This document shows positions 24,655 to 30,960 of a stretch of 33,054 nt of DNA, one piece after another. Under the pieces are notes generated by a model. The model saw only the letters and a list, made by a program, of their open reading frames with translations, did not search any database and was not told the DNA's origin. The position numbers and the translations under genes are program-made. Positions within the stretch are counted from its first letter, which is position 1. Every line of letters begins with the position of its first letter. Source of the stretch: Planctomycetes bacterium GWF2_41_51 (GTDB lineage: Bacteria > Planctomycetota > Phycisphaerae > Sedimentisphaerales > UBA12454); assembly GCA_001825665.1 (NCBI GenBank), contig MHXZ01000097.1, forward strand, positions 1 through 33,054. The letters are read 5' to 3'.

Positions 24655-25027
24655 TATTGGTTAGAGCCAATAGTTGGGCAATTATAATAATTTAATAAAA
24701 GCCATTATATTTCTTAAGTATTTCATATCTTTAAGCCCACATTTGGCACTTTTTCAGAGTACATTTTAAAGTTAGTCAGTTTTTATTTCGATGTATCTTA
24801 GATTAGCATCCTTGGTAGGTAAGTTTTTTTCACAATTAAACGGATTAAATGTATTAAAAAGTGCTGCCTTTCGGTTCAAAAATGATTTGCGCAGAGAGAT
24901 TTGCCGATAATCGACCTAAAACCGAACAGTTTAGAGTTAGATTTGCTCTTATAAGTACAGTTTAAATGTTGCCGAAGACAGCGCTTCTGTGGATCTCTCG
25001 GCCAATGATAAATGAAAGGACAACTTT
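24655..25027 (+). promoter_or_regulatory. Long 5' leader of the prepilin-like gene, unassigned
   Basis: The leader begins with a hairpin TATTGG-N6-CCAATA (24655-24672) next to the expected transcription start, then an AT-rich stretch without a recognisable gene. I looked for a c-di-GMP riboswitch core and did not find one. An AAAGGAC ribosome site ends the leader. No function can be assigned beyond a plausible regulatory leader. Confidence 0.35.
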
Positions 25028-26101
25028 ATGGAAAGGCGAAAAATGAAAAAGAAAGGCTTTACACTGGTTGAGCTGCTGGTGGTTATTGCCATCATTGCGA
25101 TGTTGCTGGCGATTCTGATGCCGGCTTTGGGCAAAGTTAGACAGCTTGCCCAGCGTATTATGTGCAGCACAAACCTCTCTGGTCTCGGCAAAGCTATGCT
25201 GACCTACAGTAACGACGACAAATACGAATCATTCCCAATCGGCGGCGCTTCTGGCGCTTACTGGAGCCGGGCAGGTGCTACGGCTAGTACAGCTGGTACT
25301 AATACATTCGACTGGAGAATATCGACATTTGTAGATCCGAAAGGCACTGGACAGCGAACAGCTACTCTTAGTTCATGTTTGTATCTGCTCGTAAAAATCG
25401 CTGATACAACACCAGACCAGTTTATTTGCCCCGGCTCTGACAATAAAAAATTTGAACTGAATAATTATGATTTTGACGGCGCTGCGGCCAGTTACTCAAA
25501 TGCCAGTTTCTCCGATGTATGGGATTTCGGCGCAAAAGATGATGCAAAATCAACTTACACAATGGGAAAAGGTCATAATACTTATTCTTACCAGTTGCCA
25601 TTACCAATTGCAAGCAATCAGTCAGGCAATGTTTATCCAATTTCGACCACCTCAAACCCGGCCAGACCTGTTATGGCAGACAGAAACCCGTATTGGACGT
25701 ATCCACTAGTAAGCACAACAGCCAGATTATATAGTTATGACGCCACAGGTGCTAAGGTTTATGCAGATACAATTCCAAACGGCAACAACACTTATCATCA
25801 AAAAGAAGGCCAGAACGTCCTTTATGCCGATAATCACGCCAAATTCGAAAAACAGGCAAATTGCGGCATACAGATGGACAATATCTATACTTACTCGGGT
25901 TATTCCACTCTGCCGACAGATACTGCCACAGCGGAAAAAGCAAGACAATGCGGAAAAGGCGCTAATAATGATGCCTCCGCTACTAGTGCTGCAACATTTG
26001 AAAATCCCGCTACTACAACTTATTCAAACGCTAACGGCAGTGCTACCATTCCAATACATGAAGATGATAGTTACCTCGTTTCAGACGTGGACAATTACTA
26101 A
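25028..26101 (+). CDS. Prepilin-like protein (type II secretion pseudopilin family, planctomycete type)
   Basis: A 357-residue protein with the class III prepilin start KKKGFTLVELLVVIAIIAML: positive leader, cleavage expected between G10 and F11, E15 in the +5 position, then one hydrophobic helix. After the helix comes ALGKVRQLAQRIMCSTNLSG and TYSNDDKYESFP, typical of planctomycete prepilin-like proteins (DUF1559 / H-X9-DG family). The tail has YHQKEGQNVLYADNHAKFEK, a variant of the usual H-X9-DG motif with ten residues and DN instead of DG. It is exported and membrane-anchored through the helix, likely part of a surface or pseudopilus structure. Two ATGs are possible: 25028 or 25043; both have an AAGG-type site. 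It has its own promoter, long leader and terminator. Confidence 0.85.
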   Translation: MERRKMKKKGFTLVELLVVIAIIAMLLAILMPALGKVRQLAQRIMCSTNLSGLGKAMLTYSNDDKYESFPIGGASGAYWSRAGATASTAGTNTFDWRISTFVDPKGTGQRTATLSSCLYLLVKIADTTPDQFICPGSDNKKFELNNYDFDGAAASYSNASFSDVWDFGAKDDAKSTYTMGKGHNTYSYQLPLPIASNQSGNVYPISTTSNPARPVMADRNPYWTYPLVSTTARLYSYDATGAKVYADTIPNGNNTYHQKEGQNVLYADNHAKFEKQANCGIQMDNIYTYSGYSTLPTDTATAEKARQCGKGANNDASATSAATFENPATTTYSNANGSATIPIHEDDSYLVSDVDNY

Positions 26102-26148
26102 CATTAACGTTAGAAGTTAAAATAAGACTGTAATCAGGCTGCAGTCGC

Positions 26149-26187
26149 ACCGGCCTTTCGCGATGAGTGAAAGGCCGGTTTGTTTTT
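26149..26187 (+). terminator. Terminator of the prepilin-like gene
   Basis: An 11-bp perfect stem ACCGGCCTTTC (26149-26159) / GAAAGGCCGGT (26169-26179) with a 9-nt loop, followed by TTGTTTTT. Confidence 0.88.
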
Positions 26188-26221
26188 ATCCACTGTTTCG
26201 CATCACAATCTGTATAACAAA

Positions 26222-26260
26222 AAAGGTCTTGATGATTTAATCACAAGACCTTTCTTTTTT
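26222..26260. terminator. Bidirectional terminator between the prepilin and ParA-CBM genes
   Basis: A 10-bp stem AAAGGTCTTG (26222-26231) / CAAGACCTTT (26244-26253) continues inward with TGAT/ATCA. On the plus strand it is followed by CTTTTTTT; on the minus strand by a T run, so it ends the minus-strand ParA gene as well as plus-strand read-through. Confidence 0.88.
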
Positions 26261-26289
26261 TATTATTTAATTTTATATCTTAAATTTCT

Positions 26290-27639
26290 TTACTTTACTT
26301 CGAGAATCGAATTATATTCGCCGTAAGGATTCACTTCGACATTCCCATTATACGGATCCTGCTGCCATTGCCCGTCAACAACCATACGATAACGATATTT
26401 GCCCGGCGCCAATTCCAGTGCTAATTCCCATTTACCATCTTTCGCCGCCTTCATAATCGTCTGCTGAGGCTGCCAGTTATTAAAATCGCCCGCAATTTGC
26501 ACCGTCTTGGCTCGCGGATAAAGCGTAACAAACCTTATCGACTTATCGAACTGACGAACACCATAAAAATCATTCAGCTTACTATCGATATCCTTCTTTG
26601 CCTCAATCGGCTTAATCAAAACAGTTTTATCTTTCGCCTTTGCCTGGCTGTCCTTCAGACTCGCAAGAAGTTCCTGCGCCGATGTACTTATCAAATCAAG
26701 ATTATCATCCAGAACCTTAACGATTTCTTTCCGTTCCTGCGGTTTTGCCATCTGTTTAGCTGCCGTCGTTGGAGCGTTAGCGGAAACAACATTATTTTTG
26801 GCAACTGCAGGCGCTTGTTTAATCGCCGCAACTGCTTTCTCCACTTGTCCTCCGGATTTCTGCTCGATAAGCGTACCGGTTGCGATCAATTCCTGTGCGA
26901 GACATTGAAAATCCTTATGCCCCCTGCTTGCCGGATCATATTCACAAATCGGCTGACCCAGACTCGCCGCCTCTTTAAGCCTCGTATTAAAATTGACAAC
27001 CGTCTTAAACATCCGGCCCGCAAAATTCTTCCGCAGTTCAGACAAAATCTCACGTCCCATTTTCGTGCGAATATCATACATACTCGCAAGTATCATCACA
27101 TTGATATGCTGCGAGCACTGCTTGCAAAGAATACTCAGAGTATCAAGCTGCTTGCTCAACCCGTGCAGCGAAAAGTACCCCGTCTCCACCGGCACAATCA
27201 CATCCGTCGCCGCCCGAAGAGCATTGAACGTCAGCAGACCAACCGCAGGCGGACAATCCAGAACCGCATAATCATAATCTTTGGAAACGCCCGCCAACAC
27301 ATCATGCAGGCAATTTTCACGTTCAGCAATACCATTAAGCTGCTGCTCCAGCGCCGCAAGGTCGATACTTGCCGGTGCAAGCTGAAAATTATCGCCTATT
27401 TCCCAGAGAACCTCCGCAAGTTTCACCGGCTCACCCCGCCTCGTTCCGATTAAGCAATCGTAAATGCTCTGCTCGATTTGCTCTTCCGGCACAGCCAGCC
27501 CGACCGCGCAATGTCCCTGCGGATCCATATCTATCAGCAGCGTTTTCTTGCCCTCCGCAGCAAGAGCGCTTGCGAGGTTAATAGAAACGGTCGTTTTTCC
27601 GCATCCGCCTTTTTGGTTAATTACAGCTATGGTTCTCAT
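26290..27639 (-). CDS. ParA-type ATPase with C-terminal CBM48/AMPK-beta-like glycogen-binding domain
   Basis: A 449-residue two-domain protein. Residues 1-255 are a ParA/Soj-like ATPase: deviant Walker A KGGCGKTT (10-17, with K10 as the signature lysine), DMDPQGH (37-43) and DCPP (128-131); it would bind ATP, dimerise and position cargo on DNA or another surface. Residues 256-350 are an Ala/Lys-rich linker. Residues about 368-449 match the AMPK-beta glycogen-binding (CBM48) fold: IAGDFNNWQP, GKYRYRMVVDGQWQQDP and YNSILEV. Counterparts of the glycogen-contacting AMPK residues are present: W389, W425 and N443, with R418 in place of Lys. No ParB gene or partition site is visible. AAAGGA precedes the ATG. 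Chromosome segregation, or positioning of glycogen granules or another cargo, are both open. Confidence 0.9.
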   Translation of the reverse strand: MRTIAVINQKGGCGKTTVSINLASALAAEGKKTLLIDMDPQGHCAVGLAVPEEQIEQSIYDCLIGTRRGEPVKLAEVLWEIGDNFQLAPASIDLAALEQQLNGIAERENCLHDVLAGVSKDYDYAVLDCPPAVGLLTFNALRAATDVIVPVETGYFSLHGLSKQLDTLSILCKQCSQHINVMILASMYDIRTKMGREILSELRKNFAGRMFKTVVNFNTRLKEAASLGQPICEYDPASRGHKDFQCLAQELIATGTLIEQKSGGQVEKAVAAIKQAPAVAKNNVVSANAPTTAAKQMAKPQERKEIVKVLDDNLDLISTSAQELLASLKDSQAKAKDKTVLIKPIEAKKDIDSKLNDFYGVRQFDKSIRFVTLYPRAKTVQIAGDFNNWQPQQTIMKAAKDGKWELALELAPGKYRYRMVVDGQWQQDPYNGNVEVNPYGEYNSILEVK

Positions 27640-27714
27640 TGAATAATCCTTTATTCATATCATAAGCCTTGAAAGACACTTAATTTCTTCGTTTATAACA
27701 CTAATAGTTAGGTC

Positions 27715-27738
27715 CTTAGTGTCTTAGTGCCTTAGTGG
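27715..27738. repeat. Three tandem 8-nt units CTTAGTGN
   Basis: CTTAGTGT, CTTAGTGC and CTTAGTGG follow each other exactly. It is one of the quasi-tandem phrases restricted to gene-free DNA. Confidence 0.8.
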
Positions 27739-27766
27739 CTATAAATTTTCAATCTTAAAAACAGCT

Positions 27767-27783
27767 TCCCGACCCTGTCGGGA
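27767..27783. repeat. Small hairpin TCCCGAC-CCT-GTCGGGA
   Basis: A perfect 7-bp stem with a 3-nt loop, followed by GCAGCGAAGCGAAGATCCC. It belongs to the CCC/GGG hairpin family seen repeatedly in the right end of the window. Confidence 0.65.
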
Positions 27784-27955
27784 TTCTCGCAGCGAAGCGA
27801 AGATCCCTCTGGGAACAACTTTTAACTTTTCACTTTACACTTTTAACTTTTTCAACCCTGATTTCGCCGATTCCACTGATTTTATTAATTTCTGCGTAAT
27901 CCGCGAAATGCCTTAGGGCATCCTGTGGATCTGCGATAAAATTTTTAAAATAGCC

Positions 27956-27970
27956 ATCCCCGAAGGGGAT
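27956..27970. repeat. Small hairpin ATCCCC-GAA-GGGGAT
   Basis: A perfect 6-bp stem with a GAA loop. Similar ATCCC/GGGAT hairpins lie at 29814-29824 and 32155-32168. Confidence 0.65.
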
Positions 27971-28091
27971 TCAACAGTTTTTAGTTTTAAACTTTTAACT
28001 TTAAACTTATTTGGTAAAGTCCCATATCTGTTTTTTCGGCCACAGCAACCCAATAACTTTAGCCTTTATCGGACAAATCTTAATTTTCTCT

Positions 28092-28109
28092 GTTTTCAGC
28101 ATTGAAAAC
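28092..28109. repeat. Hairpin GTTTTCA-GCAT-TGAAAAC (related copy at 32279-32294)
   Basis: A 7-bp stem with a 4-nt loop. The sequence TTTTCAGCA followed by TGAAAAC recurs with small changes at 32279-32294 in the same kind of gene-free DNA. Confidence 0.5.
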
Positions 28110-28121
28110 ACGTCATTTCTC

Positions 28122-28212
28122 GAAGCCCCCTTTGGGGGACCGGAGCGCAGCAGAGCGTTGGAGCGAAGCGTTGGAGCCGAGCGGAAACCCCATTTATGGG
28201 GGAAACCCCGAG
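28122..28212. repeat. Composite repeat element with three hairpins and a 13-nt tandem
   Basis: Order: CCCCC-TTT-GGGGG (28126-28138), then GGAGCGCAGC, then AGCGTTGGAGC twice with a 13-nt period (28154-28164 and 28167-28177), then CCCCAT-TT-ATGGGG (28188-28201) and a final CCCC block. It looks like a REP- or MITE-like element without coding capacity. The 69-codon frame running across it is judged spurious. Confidence 0.55.
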
Positions 28213-28489
28213 TTATTTAGAAAGTTTTTTGCCTTGAATAAAAACTTTTGAGGGGGGAGAAATCCGCCGTTAGGCGTTCTGAGCGAAGTCGAAGAATCTT
28301 AAAACTCATCCGCGAAGCAGATTCAATAACTCAAAACTAAGAATTCAAAACTCAAAATTATGTTCTACCCTATCCCCTGCCCCCTAAACCTCTATTTCCC
28401 ACTTCTATATTCTGCGTCCGTGTTCTCTTTTAAATTTTTCCCCTTTTTTAATACTGAAATCCGATTTAACATTGCGCGGTGTATTTCTA

Positions 28490-29068
28490 TCATTTTGATG
28501 GAGCATTAGGATCATCTTTGCGAATCATTCGTTTAAGAGTTATTTCATTACCACCATCCTCCTCATCTTTGGGCAATTCTGTCCTTTCGTCTCCTAATGG
28601 CGTAATCCAATAAGTCCCATCTGTAATCCATGTTGCATCCCATATTCCTTTTTCAAGATCAACCTTACCTAACAAGTATTCAGTGCCTCTCATTTCCATT
28701 CGGCCTACTGGTGTCATTGCATCGCAATTTATAATTTCTAATGACACATTTAACGTACCATCAGATTTATAATCTACTAAAAAATCTCCTGTCTTGACAA
28801 TCATTGTATTATTGTCTCCCTGCATGGGGAAAATAGCTTCAGAGTTTTCCCCGACAAATTCGCCCACAAATGGAGGTTTGGCAAATTCTATTGTCCCCTC
28901 CGGCGAAAATTTTATAACCCAATGTATCTCGCTAAAATATCCTTCCCATACTGCTGCAAGAGACTTAGGAAAAGTTTTTGCAATATCCTTATCATTTTTT
29001 AATGTATTACTGATCTGACACCCACCTGCAATAAGGGCTAAAAGTGTAAAAAAACAAATTTTTTTCAT
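28490..29068 (-). CDS. Lipoprotein of unknown function
   Basis: A 192-residue protein with a lipoprotein signal: MKKICFFTLLALIAGGCQIS, lipobox with C17 as the expected acylated cysteine. The mature part contains SLAAVWEGYFSEIHWVIKFS, then PPFVGEFVGEN, and a run of beta-strand-like repeats such as GTLNVSLEIINCDAMTPVGR and LEKGIWDATWITDGTYWITP. No family was recognised; a small beta-barrel or lipocalin-like fold is a guess. AAGGAATCC precedes the ATG, and a promoter is seen at 29100-29128. It stands alone, separated from the PEP-CTERM gene upstream by a terminator. Confidence 0.75.
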   Translation of the reverse strand: MKKICFFTLLALIAGGCQISNTLKNDKDIAKTFPKSLAAVWEGYFSEIHWVIKFSPEGTIEFAKPPFVGEFVGENSEAIFPMQGDNNTMIVKTGDFLVDYKSDGTLNVSLEIINCDAMTPVGRMEMRGTEYLLGKVDLEKGIWDATWITDGTYWITPLGDERTELPKDEEDGGNEITLKRMIRKDDPNAPSK

Positions 29069-29099
29069 TTGGATTCCTTAAAGAATTTTTATACGTATT

Positions 29100-29128
29100 A
29101 TTCTATAATTATATTTAATTGTTCGCAA
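29100..29128 (-). promoter_or_regulatory. Promoter of the lipoprotein gene
   Basis: On the minus strand TTGCGA (29128-29123), a 17-nt spacer and TAGAAT (29105-29100), predicting a leader of about 25 nt with an AAGGA site. Confidence 0.5.
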
Positions 29129-29129
29129 A

Positions 29130-29162
29130 TATAAAAAAACCCCGGTTTTAAGACCGGGGTTT
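29130..29162 (-). terminator. Terminator of the first PEP-CTERM gene
   Basis: A perfect 10-bp stem AAACCCCGGT (29137-29146) / ACCGGGGTTT (29153-29162) with a 6-nt loop; on the minus strand it continues into a run of seven T. Confidence 0.9.
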
Positions 29163-29202
29163 AATTTTTTGAAAACTAATAAATTGACTTCGTGGTGAGC
29201 GT

Positions 29203-29697
29203 TTATTTCTTCCTGCGAAAGAATAAACCACCAATTCCTAAAAGTGCCATTGTCATTGGCTCTGGAATATTTGTCAACACAGTAACCTGACCAATTACAT
29301 CCAAGTTACCATCAACTAAATTTAAAACTACTGGCACAGTACCTTCATTAGCAGCAGCACCATTCAGATCAAGTGTAGCTAATGTCGCTCCATTTGCCCA
29401 AGTTCCCGATGATTTGCCCAATGTCACCATGTATACGCTAAAACCATCGGTATCCTGTGTAAAAACACCCAAATTTGGGATATCTGCGGTTACGCCTGTA
29501 AGAACTGCATCCATTCCATTAAACCCCGGTATCGCTAAGAGCGGACTGTAATCAATAAAAAGATCATCGACGTAGTCTCCTGCAGCTGCCGCATTAATTG
29601 TAAGCACGAATGGTTCCGTAGAGCTCACAGTTGTCAAACCAGCACTCACTAAAGAGGCTAATCCTAAAACCATAACTAAAACTAACATTTTCTTCAT
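29203..29697 (-). CDS. PEP-CTERM sorted surface protein, copy 1
   Basis: A 164-residue exported protein. A signal peptide (MKKMLVLVMVLGLASLVSAG, cleavage after Ala19) is followed by a compact beta-rich domain and a C-terminal sorting tail: IPEP at 144-147, a hydrophobic stretch and RRKK at the end. PEP-CTERM proteins are recognised by an exosortase system and attached to the cell surface or matrix; no exosortase gene is in the window. The domain pattern (DDLFIDYSPLLAIPGFNG, then SVYMVTLGKSSGTW and NGATLATLDLNGA) resembles cohesin-like beta-sandwiches, which is an inference. The middle is 94 percent identical at DNA level to copy 2 (30399-30890). AGGAG lies before the ATG and a strong terminator follows. 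Confidence 0.88.
   Translation of the reverse strand: MKKMLVLVMVLGLASLVSAGLTTVSSTEPFVLTINAAAAGDYVDDLFIDYSPLLAIPGFNGMDAVLTGVTADIPNLGVFTQDTDGFSVYMVTLGKSSGTWANGATLATLDLNGAAANEGTVPVVLNLVDGNLDVIGQVTVLTNIPEPMTMALLGIGGLFFRRKK
29264..29644. repeat. 381-bp duplicated block, copy 1 (partner 30457-30837)
   Basis: I count about 23 differences over 381 aligned positions (about 94 percent identity) and no gaps. Identity ends sharply at both sides, which leaves the signal peptide and the sorting tail of the two genes divergent. Confidence 0.9.
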
Positions 29698-29797
29698 TGT
29701 TCAGTCTCCTAAAAAAAGAAGTTAATAAAAAGAATTTATTCGGTAACACTACCTAATACATACTACATTCTACATACTATATAGAACGCGTTTTAAA

Positions 29798-29851
29798 GCC
29801 GAGATTTAGCCACTCCCGAAGGGATGCCTTCCCGCCTTTGGCGAGATCGGC
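29798..29851. repeat. Clover-like repeat with two mini-hairpins inside an outer stem
   Basis: Outer stem GCCGA (29798-29802) / TCGGC (29847-29851) encloses TCCC-GAA-GGGA (29814-29824) and CGCC-TTT-GGCG (29833-29843). A compact three-way-junction-like arrangement in gene-free DNA. Confidence 0.5.
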
Positions 29852-29855
29852 AAGA

Positions 29856-29874
29856 GTTCACAGAGGACACAGAG
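29856..29874 (+). repeat. Dispersed phrase, copy 1 (inverse copy at 32790-32808)
   Basis: GTTCACAGAGGACACAGAG matches the reverse complement of 32790-32808 at 18 of 19 positions. It lies directly after the clover-like element. Confidence 0.7.
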
Positions 29875-30276
29875 TATCTAACTTAAAAATAATTAGTGTA
29901 TCTTCGTGTTAATTCGTGGTTAATTAGATGAAATTTTTGAAAGAGCTACTACCGTTCGTCCTTGAAAATAGATTTCACAAAGTAAATAAACAACAACTAA
30001 TTTCTTCGTGTCTTCGTAATAAAACGAACTGCAATAACTTCTCTCGATCCCCAAACTCGAATTGGCTATAAGTATTTAAACTCATATCCAATTGACTAAA
30101 GCATTATAGCAGACAACTGGAATATTTGCAAGAGAAAATTTAAAAAAAATTTTAGCCAGTCTTTTAATCCGCGTTAATCCGTGAAATCCGCGGTTCTTTT
30201 AATCGCTAATTACACTGTTTTCGCTTATATTATCAGACGTTTTTATTGTATAACTCGCAACCAATTTACGTAAAGA

Positions 30277-30302
30277 CGAAACGAGCATCGCAACCTCTAC
30301 CT
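30277..30302. repeat. Dispersed repeat, copy B (first copy at 7885-7910)
   Basis: CGAAACGAGC followed by ATCGCAACCTCTACCT. Matches the copy in the gcvT-gcvH gap with three differences in the first 25 bases. Confidence 0.55.
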
Positions 30303-30327
30303 TATTACGTTCAACTTTTGTTAAAAG

Positions 30328-30364
30328 ACAAAAAAAAGAGGCAGGTCCGAAAACCTGCCTCTTT
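30328..30364 (-). terminator. Terminator of the second PEP-CTERM gene
   Basis: A perfect 12-bp stem AAAGAGGCAGGT (30335-30346) / ACCTGCCTCTTT (30353-30364), loop CCGAAA; on the minus strand it runs into TTTTTTT. Confidence 0.92.
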
Positions 30365-30398
30365 AATTTTAATAATCAAGCTTTTTAACAAAAGCTTA

Positions 30399-30890
30399 TT
30401 ATTTCCTTCTCAGCAGCAATCCGCCGAGAGCAAGAATAACCATTGTCGCTGGTTCCGGAATATTTGTCAACACAGTAACCTGACCAATTACATCCAAGTT
30501 ACCATCAACTAAATTTAAAACAACTGGAACAGTACCTTCATTAGCAGCAGCACCATTCAGATCAAGTGTAGCTAATGTCGCTCCATTTGCCCAAGTTCCC
30601 GATGATTTGCCCAATGTTACCATGTAAACGCTAAAACCATCGATATCCTGTGTAAAAACACCCAAATTTGGGATATCTGCTCCTGCACCTGCAAGGACTG
30701 CATTCATTCCATTAAACCCTGGTATCGCTAATAGTGGACTGTAATCAATAAAAAGATCGTCGACGTAGTCACCTGCAGCGGCCGCAGTAATTGTAAGCAC
30801 GAATGGTTCTGTAGAGCTTACTGTTGTCAAACCAGCATTGGCGAAAGATACCATTACTAAAACTAAAACCAAACCTAACAACTTCTTCAT
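30399..30890 (-). CDS. PEP-CTERM sorted surface protein, copy 2
   Basis: A 163-residue paralogue of the protein at 29203-29697. Signal peptide MKKLLGLVLVLVMVSFANAG, a mature domain that differs from copy 1 at about six positions (for example N35 to T, D63 to N, the VLTGVTADIP region to VLAGAGADIP, and T83 to I), and the tail IPEPATMVILALGGLLLRRK. PEP at 145-147 and the terminal RRK mark it as an exosortase substrate. An ideal AAGGAGG site precedes the ATG. The gene starts 70 nt after the dockerin-protein stop with no terminator between, so it is probably co-transcribed with that gene from the promoter at 32226-32254. It ends in a very strong terminator. Confidence 0.88.
   Translation of the reverse strand: MKKLLGLVLVLVMVSFANAGLTTVSSTEPFVLTITAAAAGDYVDDLFIDYSPLLAIPGFNGMNAVLAGAGADIPNLGVFTQDIDGFSVYMVTLGKSSGTWANGATLATLDLNGAAANEGTVPVVLNLVDGNLDVIGQVTVLTNIPEPATMVILALGGLLLRRK
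30457..30837. repeat. 381-bp duplicated block, copy 2 (partner 29264-29644)
   Basis: Same length as its partner and ungapped, with about 23 differences. The flanks share only the short features expected of the same gene type. Confidence 0.9.
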
Positions 30891-30960
30891 TAGAAAACCT
30901 CCTTAAAAAATTATATTAAAATTATTAAACTTCATTTTAAACTACTTTCTTTTTTCAAAA

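Larger units (their letters stand above)
27640..28489. other. 850-nt gene-free region rich in hairpins and short repeats
   Basis: No credible gene is seen. It contains the CTTAGTGN triple repeat (27715-27738), the hairpins at 27767-27783, 27956-27970 and 28092-28109, the composite element at 28122-28212, stretches such as TTTTAACTTTTCACTTTACA and a phrase TTCTGAGCGAAGTCGAAGAA near 28280. I recall phrases of the last kind from many unrelated bacterial genomes. Confidence 0.6.
29698..30398. other. 701-nt gene-free region with hairpin and phrase repeats
   Basis: No credible gene. Contains the hairpin element 29798-29851, a phrase GTTCACAGAGGACACAGAG (29856-29874), CTTCGTGTTAATTCGTGG near 29890, CCGCGTTAATCCGTGAAATC near 30168, copy B of the dispersed repeat (30277-30302), and the terminator of the second PEP-CTERM gene. 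The 88-codon frame starting at 30246 is judged spurious. Confidence 0.6.

Noticed and set aside
24655-25027. c-di-GMP riboswitch before the prepilin-like gene
   Set aside because: The expected conserved segments were not found by eye.
28011-28220. 69-codon plus-strand frame over the hairpin element
   Set aside because: It crosses three hairpins and a tandem repeat, has no ribosome site and no protein-like composition.
30246-30512. 88-codon plus-strand frame containing KRASQPLP
   Set aside because: It reads through the dispersed repeat and the terminator of the PEP-CTERM gene and overlaps that gene; the same KRASQPLP run appears in a non-coding frame at 7885.
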